64,000 bases of DNA from an uncultured Collinsella sp. (GCA_902493375.1 CABUPH010000001.1:124001-188000); one strand, 5' to 3'. Shown: positions 8,401-16,778, counted from the first letter of the stretch. Translations and numbers: made by a program. The notes: generated from the letters alone by a model not told the origin.

Positions 8401-10185
8401 ATGGACGCCATCGTAAAGATGCTCGAAAAGCATCAACCGTTCTTTGAGAAGATCTCGAGGAACATCTACCTCCAGGCCATTAAGGACGGATTCCTTGGGT
8501 GCATGCCCATCGTCCTCACCTCTTCGATCTTTCTGCTGATCGCCACGCTTCCCGGCGTGGTCGGCATCACGTTGCCTCAGCCGCTCATCGACTGGTGCAA
8601 TAAGCTGTACAACTTCACCATGGGCGTCATGGGCATCATGGTTGCCGGCACCACCGCCAAGAACTTTACGGCTTCCATGAACCGTCGCATGCCCGCCGGC
8701 AAGGTGCTCAACGACGGCTCCACCATGGTGGCCGCCCAGTGCAGCATGCTGCTGCTCGCCGTTACGCAGTTCACCACCAAGTTCAACGGCTCCGAACTTT
8801 CGGTCTTCGATTGCACCAGCATGGGTACGCGCGGTCTGTTCTCGGCCTATATCGCCGCGTTCATTACCGTGTGGGTCTATAAGTTCTGCGTCTCGCGCGA
8901 TCTGACCATTAAGCTGCCCAAGGAGGTCCCGGGCGCCATCGCTCAGAACTTCCGCGACATCATCCCCTTTGGCGGCGCCGTCATCATCTGCGGCATCATC
9001 GATGTCGTCGTGCGCAACCTCATGGGCGTTCCGTTCTCCGAGCTGCTTATCAAACTGCTCTCCCCGCTCTTTACCGCCGCAGAAACCTATCCTGGCCTTA
9101 TCCTTATCCAGGCAGCCACCGCGTTCTTCTGGTTCATCGGCGTCCACGGCCCCTCGATCGTCCAGCCGGGCATCGACCCCATCCGTCTTGCCAACCAGGC
9201 CGAGAACCTGCAGGTTCTGCTGGCAGGCGGTCACCCCGCCCACTCCCTCACCTTTAACATGTCGCTCGTGGGTGAGTTCGGCGGCACCGGCGCCACGTTC
9301 ATCGTGCCGCTTCTGCTGATTCTCTTTATGAAGTCCAAGCAGCTCAAAGCCGTCGGTAAGGCCTCGATTGTTCCTGTTGCCTTCGCCGTCAACGAGCCGC
9401 TGCTCTTTGGCGCGCCGATGATCCTTAACCCCTACATGCTCATCCCCTTTGTTGCCGCCGGTTGCGTCAACGTGAGTGTTGCCAAGTTCTTTATCGATAA
9501 CGTGGGCATGAACGGCTTCTCCTTCGTGGTGCCTTGGGCTACCCCCGCCCCCATCGGCATCTTCATCACCACGAACTTCCAGCTTATCGCCCTGGTATTT
9601 GTCGCGATTATCATCTTGCTGGACGCCATCATCTACCTGCCGTTCTTGAAGGCATACGATAAGCTGCTCTGCGACCAGGAGGCCGAGCGCGCCGCCGAGC
9701 TGGGTCTCGAGTCCAATGGTGCCGCTGCCATCGCCGCCAAGCCCTCTGCGCCCGCTGTCGAGCAGGCTACCGCTTCCGTCGAGACGACTGTTGCCGCCGC
9801 CGACAGCAAGCCTGTCGCCGATCAGCCCGAGCCCGAGCCCGCTGCCGATGCATCCGCCAAGAAGGATGTCGATGGCCTGAAGGTCCTCGTCCTGTGCGCC
9901 GGCGCCGGCACCTCTGCCATGCTTGCCAACGCCATCAAGGAAGGTGCCGCGCAGACCGGAGAGAACATCGCTTCCTCTGCCGGAGCTTATGGCCAGCACA
10001 CTGCCATCATGGATCAGTACGACGTTATCGTGCTTGCCCCGCAGGTTCGTAGCTACTACAACGACATGAAGGCCGACACCGATCGTCTGGGCATCAAGCT
10101 GCTCGCCCCGCGCGGTAAGGAATATATCGACCTTACTCGCGACCCTGCTGGCGCCATCAAGTGGCTCCGCGAGAACCTCGACTAG
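8401..10185 (+). CDS. lacE: PTS lactose-type EIICB permease (module 2)
   Basis: 594 residues with the same architecture as the protein at 3558: an EIIC channel (about 1-430; GVHGPSIVQPGI and NEPLLFGAP motifs), a Pro/Ala/Glu linker, and a C-terminal EIIB with Cys499 in VLCAGAGTSA. The ATG follows AAAGGAGCTCT. It is followed by a hairpin and a second lacG, so it is the transporter half of a parallel beta-galactoside operon. The IIA must come from elsewhere, probably the gene at 1643. Divergence from module 1 suggests a different preferred substrate; which one is unknown. Confidence 0.92.
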   Translation: MDAIVKMLEKHQPFFEKISRNIYLQAIKDGFLGCMPIVLTSSIFLLIATLPGVVGITLPQPLIDWCNKLYNFTMGVMGIMVAGTTAKNFTASMNRRMPAGKVLNDGSTMVAAQCSMLLLAVTQFTTKFNGSELSVFDCTSMGTRGLFSAYIAAFITVWVYKFCVSRDLTIKLPKEVPGAIAQNFRDIIPFGGAVIICGIIDVVVRNLMGVPFSELLIKLLSPLFTAAETYPGLILIQAATAFFWFIGVHGPSIVQPGIDPIRLANQAENLQVLLAGGHPAHSLTFNMSLVGEFGGTGATFIVPLLLILFMKSKQLKAVGKASIVPVAFAVNEPLLFGAPMILNPYMLIPFVAAGCVNVSVAKFFIDNVGMNGFSFVVPWATPAPIGIFITTNFQLIALVFVAIIILLDAIIYLPFLKAYDKLLCDQEAERAAELGLESNGAAAIAAKPSAPAVEQATASVETTVAAADSKPVADQPEPEPAADASAKKDVDGLKVLVLCAGAGTSAMLANAIKEGAAQTGENIASSAGAYGQHTAIMDQYDVIVLAPQVRSYYNDMKADTDRLGIKLLAPRGKEYIDLTRDPAGAIKWLRENLD

Positions 10186-10198
10186 TTTCTCCCCTGTT

Positions 10199-10224
10199 GG
10201 TGCCCGAATCCCCAGTTCGGGCAC
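10199..10224 (+). terminator. Intercistronic hairpin, module 2
   Basis: GGTGCCCGAA pairs with TTCGGGCACC. There is no T run, and lacG starts 36 bp downstream. It occupies the same position as the hairpin at 5343-5376 although the sequences differ. Confidence 0.6.
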
Positions 10225-10259
10225 CTCTCCCTATTCGTATCCCACAGAAAGGATGACTC

Positions 10260-11681
10260 ATGACCAACCCCATGCAGTTCCCCGACGGCTTTGTGTTTGG
10301 CGGCGCCACCGCCGCTTACCAGGTTGAAGGCGAGACCCGCACGCACGGCAAGGGCAAAGTGCCCTGGGACGATTTTTTGGCTGCCCAGGGTCGCTTCTCC
10401 CCCGACCCCGCAAGCGATTTCTACAACAAGTATCCGGTCGATATCGACTTGTGCCAGCGCTTCGGCATCAACGGCATTCGCGTCTCCATCGCTTGGAGCC
10501 GCATCTTCCCCAACGGCACCGGCGAGATTAACTCCGAGGGCGTCGCTTTCTATCACGAGCTTTTCGCCACCTGCAACAAAGCCGGCGTTATCCCCTATGT
10601 CACGCTCGACCACTTCGATACGCCCGAGGCCTTCTACCAGGACGGCGGCGAGGGCTTCTTGACGCGCACGACAATCGACGCCTTCGTCGAGTACGCCAAG
10701 TTCTGCTTTGCCGAGTTCACCGAAGTCAAGCACTGGTTTACCTTTAACGAGATTCCCGCAACCGCCGAGGGCAGCTTTATCGTTGGCAACTGGCCGCACG
10801 GCGAGAAATACCGCCTGGACAAGGCCTTCCAGCTCATGCACAACATGATGGTGGCCCACGCCAAGGCTGTCGTCGCCTTCCATGAGGGCGGCTTTGAGGG
10901 CGAGATCGGCATTGTCCAGAACCTGGAGCCCAAGTATCCCCTCGACCCCAACAACGCCGCCGACTGCGAGGCAGCCCGCATGGCCGACGTCATCAACAAC
11001 CGCTGGGTACTCGACGCCACCTTCCGCGGCCACTATGCAGCCGACACCATGGAGGCTGCGACCAAGCTGGCCCATATCGCCGGCGGCGAGCTCGACGTCC
11101 GCGACGAGGACATCGCCGCGCTGACCGCCGCGCTCCCCTACAACGATTGCCTGGGTGTCAACACCTACAAGTGCCAGTTCCTGCGTGCCGCCGAGGGCGA
11201 AAACGACATCAACCACAATGGCACCGGCGACAAGGGCTCCTCGCGCTGGTTCCTCAAGGGCGTGGGCGAGTCATGCGTGCGCGAAGGCGTACCCACCACC
11301 GATTGGGACTGGATTATCTATCCCGAGGGTCTCTACGACCTGCTGCTGCGCATTAAGAACGATTACCCCAACTATAAGAAGATCTACATCACCGAGAACG
11401 GCATGGGCTATAAGGACGACTTTGAGGACGGCTTTATCGACGACGCCCCTCGCATCGACTATATGCGTCAGCATCTCGCATGGATCCTCAAGGCGATCGA
11501 CGGCGGCGTGAACGTCGACGGCTACTTTGTGTGGTCGCTGCAGGACCAGTTCTCCTGGACCAACGGCTATAACAAGCGCTACGGCCTGTTCTACATCGAC
11601 TTTGAGACCCAGAAGCGCTATCCCAAGGCCAGCGCGTACTGGTACAAGAACGTCGCGGAGACCGGCCTGCTCATGGCCTAG
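10260..11681 (+). CDS. lacG: 6-phospho-beta-galactosidase, GH1 (module 2)
   Basis: 473 residues, LacG-like throughout (FGGATAAYQVEG, GINGIRVSIAWSRIFPNG, TDWDWIIYPEGLYD). The acid/base is Glu164 in TFNE and the nucleophile is Glu379 in YITENGMG. The ATG follows AGAAAGGATGACTC. It cleaves PTS-imported phospho-beta-galactosides to galactose-6-phosphate, feeding the tagatose-6-phosphate pathway. It is paralogous to the enzyme at 5400 and is followed by a terminator and a second copy of the A+B inverted-repeat element. Confidence 0.92.
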   Translation: MTNPMQFPDGFVFGGATAAYQVEGETRTHGKGKVPWDDFLAAQGRFSPDPASDFYNKYPVDIDLCQRFGINGIRVSIAWSRIFPNGTGEINSEGVAFYHELFATCNKAGVIPYVTLDHFDTPEAFYQDGGEGFLTRTTIDAFVEYAKFCFAEFTEVKHWFTFNEIPATAEGSFIVGNWPHGEKYRLDKAFQLMHNMMVAHAKAVVAFHEGGFEGEIGIVQNLEPKYPLDPNNAADCEAARMADVINNRWVLDATFRGHYAADTMEAATKLAHIAGGELDVRDEDIAALTAALPYNDCLGVNTYKCQFLRAAEGENDINHNGTGDKGSSRWFLKGVGESCVREGVPTTDWDWIIYPEGLYDLLLRIKNDYPNYKKIYITENGMGYKDDFEDGFIDDAPRIDYMRQHLAWILKAIDGGVNVDGYFVWSLQDQFSWTNGYNKRYGLFYIDFETQKRYPKASAYWYKNVAETGLLMA

Positions 11682-11703
11682 TTTCCGCCGCATACCCCCT
11701 GTC

Positions 11704-11750
11704 GGCCGCATGAGAATCCCTCCACGGGTTCGCATGCGGCCTATTTGTTT
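11704..11750 (+). terminator. Terminator of lacG module 2
   Basis: GGCCGCATG (11704-11712) pairs with CATGCGGCC (11733-11741). The stem extends through GAA.CCC/GGGTTC and is followed by TATTTGTTTT. Confidence 0.8.
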
Positions 11751-11770
11751 TGGCTCGGTTCGAACAGGCC

Positions 11771-11873
11771 GTTTGTCTCGATCTGTAACATCTAGCAGGG
11801 GTTTTCGGTCCCAGCTGTTACAAATCGAGACAAACAGGACGTCCGGTCAGAAAATCTCAATCTGTAACACCTA
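11771..11873. repeat. Paired inverted-repeat element C+D
   Basis: C (11771-11835) has arms GTTTGTCTCGATCTGTAAC / GTTACAAATCGAGACAAAC. D begins at about 11854 with ATCTCAATCTGTAACACCTA and is truncated where the deoR-type gene ends (11876). The spacer between C and D resembles that between A and B, so both loci carry the same compound element. Confidence 0.75.
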
Positions 11874-11875
11874 AA

Positions 11876-12640
11876 CTAGCAGATGACCCGCGTGTGCTCC
11901 TCGATGGCGGCGCGATCCGCATCGGTAATACCTGGCTCGCACACCACGGCATCCAGGCTGTCCAGACGGCAGAAGGTGTAGAAGTCGCGCTTGCCGATCT
12001 TGCTGGAGTCGGCGATCAGATAGCGCGAGTCCGCCTTGCTAAAGGCAAGCTGCTGGATACGGCCCTCGTCCATGTTGGATGTGGATACGTCACCGTCCAA
12101 GATACCGTTGGCGCCGATAAACGCCGCATCGATGCCCAGCGCGCGCAGGGTATCCTCGGCCGTTGGTCCCACAAAAGCGGCGGTGCGGCGACGGTACATA
12201 CCGCCCACGAGGCACAGGTCGCAGTCCTCGCGCGCCTCGAGCAGGTTAAACACCGAAAGCGAATTGGTCACAATGCGCAGGCGAAACGTCGGCAGCATCG
12301 AGGCCATCTGTTCAACCGTGGTGCCCGTACCCAAAAAGATGGTCGAGCCTTCCTCGATAAGCTCCACAGCACGGCGTGCGATCTGCAGTTTTTCCTCGGC
12401 ATGCTTGGTGCGCTTTTCGCTGTGCGAATACTCATGGCGCAACATAGCGTGGGGACGACCCTGCGCACTGCGGGCGCCGCCGTGCACGCGCTCGATCTCA
12501 CCCAGACTCGCAAGTTCTTCGAGGTCGCGGCGAATCGTCATGTCCGAAACGCCCAGCGCATCCGAAATCTCCTTAACCGAGACCGTGCCCTGCTCTTCGA
12601 GCAGCTGACGAACCTTATCCTGTCGCTCTGCCTTAATCAC
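11876..12640 (-). CDS. DeoR-family transcriptional regulator (LacR-like)
   Basis: About 254 residues from a GTG at 12638-12640, which has GAGGA six bases upstream. The longer frame to 12748 lacks homology. The N-terminal HTH is QDKVRQLLEEQGTVSVKEIS with DMTIRRDLEEL, followed by the DeoR sugar-phosphate sensor domain (GTTVEQMA, FIGANGI). DeoR regulators called LacR control tagatose-6-phosphate lac operons in streptococci and staphylococci. It diverges from galM, and its own promoter has ACCGTTCAA and AACAGTAAC, the latter also present upstream of the isomerase at 1-84. The lac assignment is contextual. Confidence 0.85.
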   Translation of the reverse strand: MIKAERQDKVRQLLEEQGTVSVKEISDALGVSDMTIRRDLEELASLGEIERVHGGARSAQGRPHAMLRHEYSHSEKRTKHAEEKLQIARRAVELIEEGSTIFLGTGTTVEQMASMLPTFRLRIVTNSLSVFNLLEAREDCDLCLVGGMYRRRTAAFVGPTAEDTLRALGIDAAFIGANGILDGDVSTSNMDEGRIQQLAFSKADSRYLIADSSKIGKRDFYTFCRLDSLDAVVCEPGITDADRAAIEEHTRVIC

Positions 12641-12846
12641 GATGAATCCTCGCTGTTCTATGCGCGCATACCGTTCAAACAGTAACGAACAAATTGTATC
12701 AGAATCGCGCGCGCCAAAAATGAGCGCCCACACAGCCCCAATCATCACTTTTTTGAGAAAAATACCCCCTGCTTTAGTGGGGTGTAGTGATAATCTCGCC
12801 TGTTCGCGCTACAGTTTGTCCGAAATACCTCGATGTTAGGAACCAA

Positions 12847-13899
12847 ATGATCACTTCCGAGCTTTTCGGCACCGCGCCGTGCGGTACCCCCGTTCATCGC
12901 TACACCCTCAACGGGCCCGAGATCTGCGTTCGCATTATGGACTTTGGCGCCACCGTGTTGGGCATCGATGTGCCCGACATTCCCGGCAACGTGCGCGATG
13001 TGGTGCTGGGCTTCGATAAGCTCGAGGATTACTTTGACAACCCCGCCTGCTTTGGCGCGACCATCGGCCCCGTGGCCAACCGCACTGCGAGTGCCACGAT
13101 CACCATCGACGGCACGGACTGGCATATGCCGGCCAACGAAGGCGTCAACAACCTGCACAGCGATCTTGAGCGCGGCCTGCACAAGCGCGTGTGGGATGCT
13201 GAGCTCGACGAGGTCCACAACGCCGTGCGCATGACCACCGCGCTTGAGGATGGCGAGCTGGGTCTTCCCGGCAACCGCACCTTTACGGCCGTGTTTACCG
13301 TGACGCGCACCGGCGCCTTTCGTATCGAGTATAGCTGCGAGAGCGACTGCGCCACGTACGTGTCCATGACCAACCACACGTACTTTAACCTTGCCGGCCA
13401 TAACGCCGGCATGGACTGCGAGCACTTCTTTGTTGCTAATGCTGCTCACTACCTGCCCATTAACGAGCAGAACATCCCCACCGGCGAGATCGCTCCGGTC
13501 GAGGGCACGCCGTTTGACTTTCGCGAGCTGCGCCCCGTCGCGCCTGGCATGGAGGCCGACGATCCGCAGATTAAGCAAGCCCGTGGCTACGACCACTGCC
13601 TGTGCATCGATGGCTATCAGTACGGCCGTAATCTGCGCCGTGCCCTGCATGTTGAGGAAATGTGGACCGGCCGCGAGCTGGACTACTACACCACCGCCCC
13701 GGGCGTGCAGCTCTACACCGGCAACTGGCTGGGCGACGAGCACGCCAAGGACGATGCCAACTATGGCTGGGGCGCCGGTTTTGCCCTCGAGGCCGAGATG
13801 TACCCCGACACGCCGCACCAGCCGCTATTCCCGCAGGGCATTGTGGGCCCGGGTCACCCCTACAGCAATGTGATCGAGTACCACTTTATGAGGCATTAA
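12847..13899 (+). CDS. galM: Aldose 1-epimerase (mutarotase)
   Basis: 350 residues from the ATG at 12847 (TTAGGAACCAA upstream); an earlier ATG at 12787 adds residues without homology. It interconverts alpha and beta anomers of galactose or glucose. Family landmarks are the substrate-binding NRTASA and GVNNLHSD stretches, the catalytic-His region TNHTYFNLAGH, and a C-terminal EAEMYPDTPHQP holding the catalytic Glu. It is divergent from the DeoR regulator and ends in a strong terminator, so it is a single-gene unit beside the lac modules. Confidence 0.9.
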   Translation: MITSELFGTAPCGTPVHRYTLNGPEICVRIMDFGATVLGIDVPDIPGNVRDVVLGFDKLEDYFDNPACFGATIGPVANRTASATITIDGTDWHMPANEGVNNLHSDLERGLHKRVWDAELDEVHNAVRMTTALEDGELGLPGNRTFTAVFTVTRTGAFRIEYSCESDCATYVSMTNHTYFNLAGHNAGMDCEHFFVANAAHYLPINEQNIPTGEIAPVEGTPFDFRELRPVAPGMEADDPQIKQARGYDHCLCIDGYQYGRNLRRALHVEEMWTGRELDYYTTAPGVQLYTGNWLGDEHAKDDANYGWGAGFALEAEMYPDTPHQPLFPQGIVGPGHPYSNVIEYHFMRH

Positions 13900-13927
13900 G
13901 CCCACAACGCGACATATCGCACACCAG

Positions 13928-13961
13928 CGCCCGCCGGCACCACCGCCGGCGGGCGTTTTTT
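13928..13961 (+). terminator. Terminator of galM
   Basis: CGCCCGCCGGC (13928-13938) pairs with GCCGGCGGGCG (13945-13955), followed by TTTTTT. Confidence 0.9.
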
Positions 13962-14006
13962 CATCTTTTGGGCTCATTTTTGCTGTGACTGTATGGGTGA
14001 CATATC

Positions 14007-14158
14007 AAAACTATGTCCATTTACTACGTTTAGCCCGGGATGCTCGACCATGCACCGATTTTTGTTAAATTCGCGAGCCGTCTACCTGCGGTTTTGTTTT
14101 TCTCAAATCCGACATGCTCGGCGATAGCCGATCAAACGTAGTAAATGGACATAGTTTT
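14007..14158. repeat. 152-bp element with perfect 25-bp inverted repeats
   Basis: The left arm 14007-14031 (begins AAAACTATGTCCATTTAC) is the exact reverse complement of 14134-14158. The 102-bp interior has no reading frame of note. The element fills most of the gap between galM and the orphan IIB gene. Confidence 0.85.
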
Positions 14159-14225
14159 TGGCAGGCGGCATCGCGCGTATCCCTCGCAAGGGCAAAATAA
14201 TCCGGTTTCCTCCGTCCCCAAGGGA

Positions 14226-14708
14226 TCAGTTGAACAGATTGCCGATGGGGTCGGGGGCAGAACTGGGGAGATAGCGGATTTCTAGCTCTATACCGAGTGC
14301 TTGCAGCTCTTTGAAGGCAGCGACGTCTGCGTCGTCTACGGCAACTGCAGGCGTTATGGGGCGCTTGCCTTCCCCTGCTTGCATGTGACCGATGCTGATC
14401 TTGGTGATCGGCACACCACCCTTAACCAGCGCGAGCGCATCGGCGGGTGAGGCCACCATGATCAGAATCCATTGACGCGGCGTTGCGGTATGAATGATGT
14501 CGATGGTCCTTTGCACCGAGAAAAACCGCATCCACACGCCTTCTGGCGCCGCGACCCTCATAGGCGCCCACTTGCGCGAATCCGCCGCAATCTCGTCGTT
14601 AACGATTAGGACGAGGTTGGAACCAACCGCCTCATTCCACAGCTCAACGTCTTGCCCGTAAATGAAACGGTCATCGATACGCGTGAGAAGGATCTTGGGT
14701 TGAGCCAT
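14226..14708 (-). CDS. Orphan PTS mannose/sorbose-family EIIB lacking the active-site His
   Basis: 160 residues from the ATG at 14706-14708, which matches the start of the paralogue at 25093 (MAQPKILL versus MAEPNILL); an upstream ATG at 14735 is in frame. It resembles AgaV/ManX-type IIB over its full length. In this family the phosphoryl-accepting His lies in RIDxRLxHGQ. Here the motif reads RIDDRFIYGQ, so His17 is Tyr17, and the following VATQW is DVELW. There are no IIA, IIC or IID genes next to it. It cannot act as a normal phosphocarrier; a regulatory or binding role, or decay, is possible. Confidence 0.85.
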   Translation of the reverse strand: MAQPKILLTRIDDRFIYGQDVELWNEAVGSNLVLIVNDEIAADSRKWAPMRVAAPEGVWMRFFSVQRTIDIIHTATPRQWILIMVASPADALALVKGGVPITKISIGHMQAGEGKRPITPAVAVDDADVAAFKELQALGIELEIRYLPSSAPDPIGNLFN

Positions 14709-14915
14709 GGCTGCCCCATTCTGTTTGAGACCCATACGAGCGGGACGTCGGCCACCAACTCAACAGCAGGTCAAGTACCAAATGGGCACTGCAGACATCA
14801 CGCCTCTAATATTAGTGCATTTAAAGTGAGAAAAGCCGTCAGAACACTTGCGCGGATGTGCGATGTCCCGTATCATAGACAGCCGTTGACGCCTCAGTTG
14901 CGTCATCACATGGCC

Positions 14916-14991
14916 GCCAGCGTAGCTCAGTTGGTAGAGCACCGCTCTCGTAAAGCGGGGGTCACCGGTTCGAGCCCGGTCGCTGGCTCCA
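14916..14991 (+). tRNA. tRNA-Thr(CGT)
   Basis: A complete cloverleaf: acceptor GCCAGCG/CGCTGGC, D-arm GCTC...GAGC, anticodon stem CCGCT/AGCGG with loop CTCGTAA (anticodon CGT at 14949-14951), T-arm ACCGG TTCGAGC CCGGT, and an encoded 3' CCA. A terminator follows 12 bp later. It reads ACG codons. The next two genes are less G+C-rich, which fits a tRNA-side insertion. Confidence 0.95.
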
Positions 14992-15003
14992 TTGCTCAAG
15001 ATA

Positions 15004-15025
15004 GCCGCCTTCGGGCGGCTTTTTT
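15004..15025 (+). terminator. Terminator of tRNA-Thr
   Basis: GCCGCC-TTCG-GGCGGC followed by TTTTTT. Confidence 0.9.
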
Positions 15026-15248
15026 GTTGCCGATTTTGAGTGCGTGCGCGCCAATCCAAGCATCGCCACGTCAACAGCGGCCCACTCGGTGGACTTCGGG
15101 TTTAATGCTTAGGGGCGGGGATTTACCAAAGTGAAATCTTAATGAAAAGAAACCCAGCTGCAACAATTGCCATGGTGAGGGCTCGAATTGGCCATATAGA
15201 TCTAAAATAGTCACGATATACAAATGTCGAGAGACGTTGGGGATATAG

Positions 15249-15758
15249 ATGAAAAGAACTAAGGGTTTTCTTTTGTTGGTATTGATGCTGCTCGGACTGT
15301 TCTGCCTGAGTGGCCCTTCTTGGGCCAAGGCTGTCTGTCCTGAAGGTGAGCCTCAGCAGTCTTATACGGGCAGTCTGCTGATAACTGCTAAGGAGGGCGA
15401 TGCCGACTCTCAGTCTTGGGTAAATCCCCTTGCCACTTTTGAGGGGGACGGCGGAACGGTCAAGCTTGACCATATTGGTAGCGGGATTTTGAGGTGGCAA
15501 GTTCTTCCGGACAAAATTGCGAACGATCCCTTCTCTTTTGCTGGAACGATATATCTATACAAGGTTGTGAGCGGAAAACAAAAATACGTCGATTGCTATC
15601 CGACAAACGGGTCTGGAATTGCATTCACCGGCATTTCGGGGCAGATTGATACACATGTACGAAAGGGAACCTATGTGGTGCGTTGGGTTGGAGCTGCTGC
15701 AGGCCCGATATGGATTGCGGTCTTGCGCCCCGATGTCCAAATAGGTTTCTCTCTCTAG
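15249..15758 (+). CDS. Secreted protein of unknown function
   Basis: 169 residues. A clear Sec signal peptide (MKRTKGFLLLVLMLLGLFCL, then SGPSWA with cleavage probably after AKA) leads to a mature domain of about 140 residues. That domain has alternating hydrophobic/polar strands and two Cys (near 30 and 117), consistent with a small beta-sandwich exported to the surface. I do not recognise the family. Base composition is visibly lower in G+C than the flanks, and the ribosome-binding site is weak. It is 15 bp upstream of the next gene, with which it likely forms a unit downstream of a tRNA. Confidence 0.7.
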   Translation: MKRTKGFLLLVLMLLGLFCLSGPSWAKAVCPEGEPQQSYTGSLLITAKEGDADSQSWVNPLATFEGDGGTVKLDHIGSGILRWQVLPDKIANDPFSFAGTIYLYKVVSGKQKYVDCYPTNGSGIAFTGISGQIDTHVRKGTYVVRWVGAAAGPIWIAVLRPDVQIGFSL

Positions 15759-15772
15759 ACGGGAAGTTGCTC

Positions 15773-16138
15773 ATGAACGCCATATACGACGGGGATGACT
15801 GGGTCGATCATTATACTTGGCGCCTGGTCGGCTCGAACGACAATGGGGATGTGGTGTTTGATGGACTATGTCCAAAGCATCTCCATCCTTTTGTTTCGTC
15901 GTTAATTGAGAGTTCCGCTCGTGTTGTCCCCTATAGCTCGGCGTCGCTTCATGATACGGACGTTTTGAAGACCATAAGGGAATCAATTGACGAGGGCACG
16001 ATGAGCAGCCCGCTGTTTTCTCAGCTTGTGGGGCTAGATGAGATTGGCTCGAAACGACTGCTTGCGGGCGAAAAAGTGGAACTCACTTATCGGTCGATGA
16101 TTTCAATCCTGCGGCTAGCCGATGTTCTTCGCAAATAA
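15773..16138 (+). CDS. Small cytoplasmic protein of unknown function
   Basis: 121 residues from ATG 15773 (GGGAAG upstream). It is acidic, with no signal peptide or membrane segment. It starts MNAIYDGDDWVDHYTWRLVG and ends in a predicted helical region with a conserved-looking LTYRSMISILRLADVLRK. It shares the lower G+C of the preceding secreted protein and is probably co-transcribed with it. I do not recognise it; an immunity or accessory partner of the secreted protein is one possibility, with no direct evidence. Confidence 0.6.
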   Translation: MNAIYDGDDWVDHYTWRLVGSNDNGDVVFDGLCPKHLHPFVSSLIESSARVVPYSSASLHDTDVLKTIRESIDEGTMSSPLFSQLVGLDEIGSKRLLAGEKVELTYRSMISILRLADVLRK

Positions 16139-16162
16139 ATGAGGCTTCCCTATTCAAAACAG

Positions 16163-16241
16163 AAAACCCCGCCAAACGTGATTTCCCTAGGGAAAACCCG
16201 TTTGGCGGGGTCCTAGCGTGATTTCCCTAGGGGAATCACGC
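16163..16241. terminator. Double hairpin between converging genes
   Basis: CCCCGCCAAACG (16167-16178) pairs with CGTTTGGCGGGG (16199-16210). A second stem GCGTGATT/AATCACGC spans 16216-16241. Both contain the phrase TGATTTCCCTAGG. It separates the converging genes ending at 16138 (+) and 16273 (-), and probably terminates both. Confidence 0.7.
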
Positions 16242-16272
16242 CATCAGACGAACAGCTCAGCCGAGCAGCTCG

Positions 16273-16746
16273 CTACTCCTCCCAGTAGGCGTCGGCAAGC
16301 AACTTAAAGCAGATCTTCTTGACCGGCTGTGCGCCATCGCCCGGGAACTCGAGCGTGGGCATGTGAGGCTCGCCGGCAACGAACAGCGCAAACTTGTCGT
16401 CGGCAAGATCGCCGGCGATCGAAGCGTCGGAATCGACCAGATCGTAGTCGTCCTTCTCGTCAAACTCCTGGACCAGCGTCAGGCTGCCCGTAGCGACCTT
16501 GAAGGCCTCGCGACCCTCGACGTCGATCTGCAGGTCGTGATAGCGCTGATGCGTCTCATAGTGAGCCTCAGCCTCGGGACGCGTCGTGGGAGACATGACG
16601 TTCGCAAAGACCTTCTCACCCAAAATCGGATGGCTGCCGACCTCGAGCTGTGCCGGGTCGTTCTCCTCGAGCCAGTCGATCAGCACGTCGAGGCCCTTGA
16701 GCATTCCGCGGTATTCCTCGATATCGCCCAATGCACCGTAAATCAT
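16273..16746 (-). CDS. YhcH/YjgK/YiaL family protein
   Basis: 157 residues, full length for the family (TIGR00022/DUF386, cupin fold). The signature AHYETHQRYHDLQIDVEGRE is at about residues 60-80. Members such as EbgC and YhcH accompany beta-galactosidase or sialic-acid catabolism and are proposed to act on sugar anomers. It is downstream of lacC and a nagA remnant on the same strand, which fits a role in galactoside or amino-sugar breakdown. The exact reaction is not known from sequence. Confidence 0.85.
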   Translation of the reverse strand: MIYGALGDIEEYRGMLKGLDVLIDWLEENDPAQLEVGSHPILGEKVFANVMSPTTRPEAEAHYETHQRYHDLQIDVEGREAFKVATGSLTLVQEFDEKDDYDLVDSDASIAGDLADDKFALFVAGEPHMPTLEFPGDGAQPVKKICFKLLADAYWEE

Positions 16747-16778
16747 CTAAATCCCCTCTCGGATCGTTTATTTGGCAG

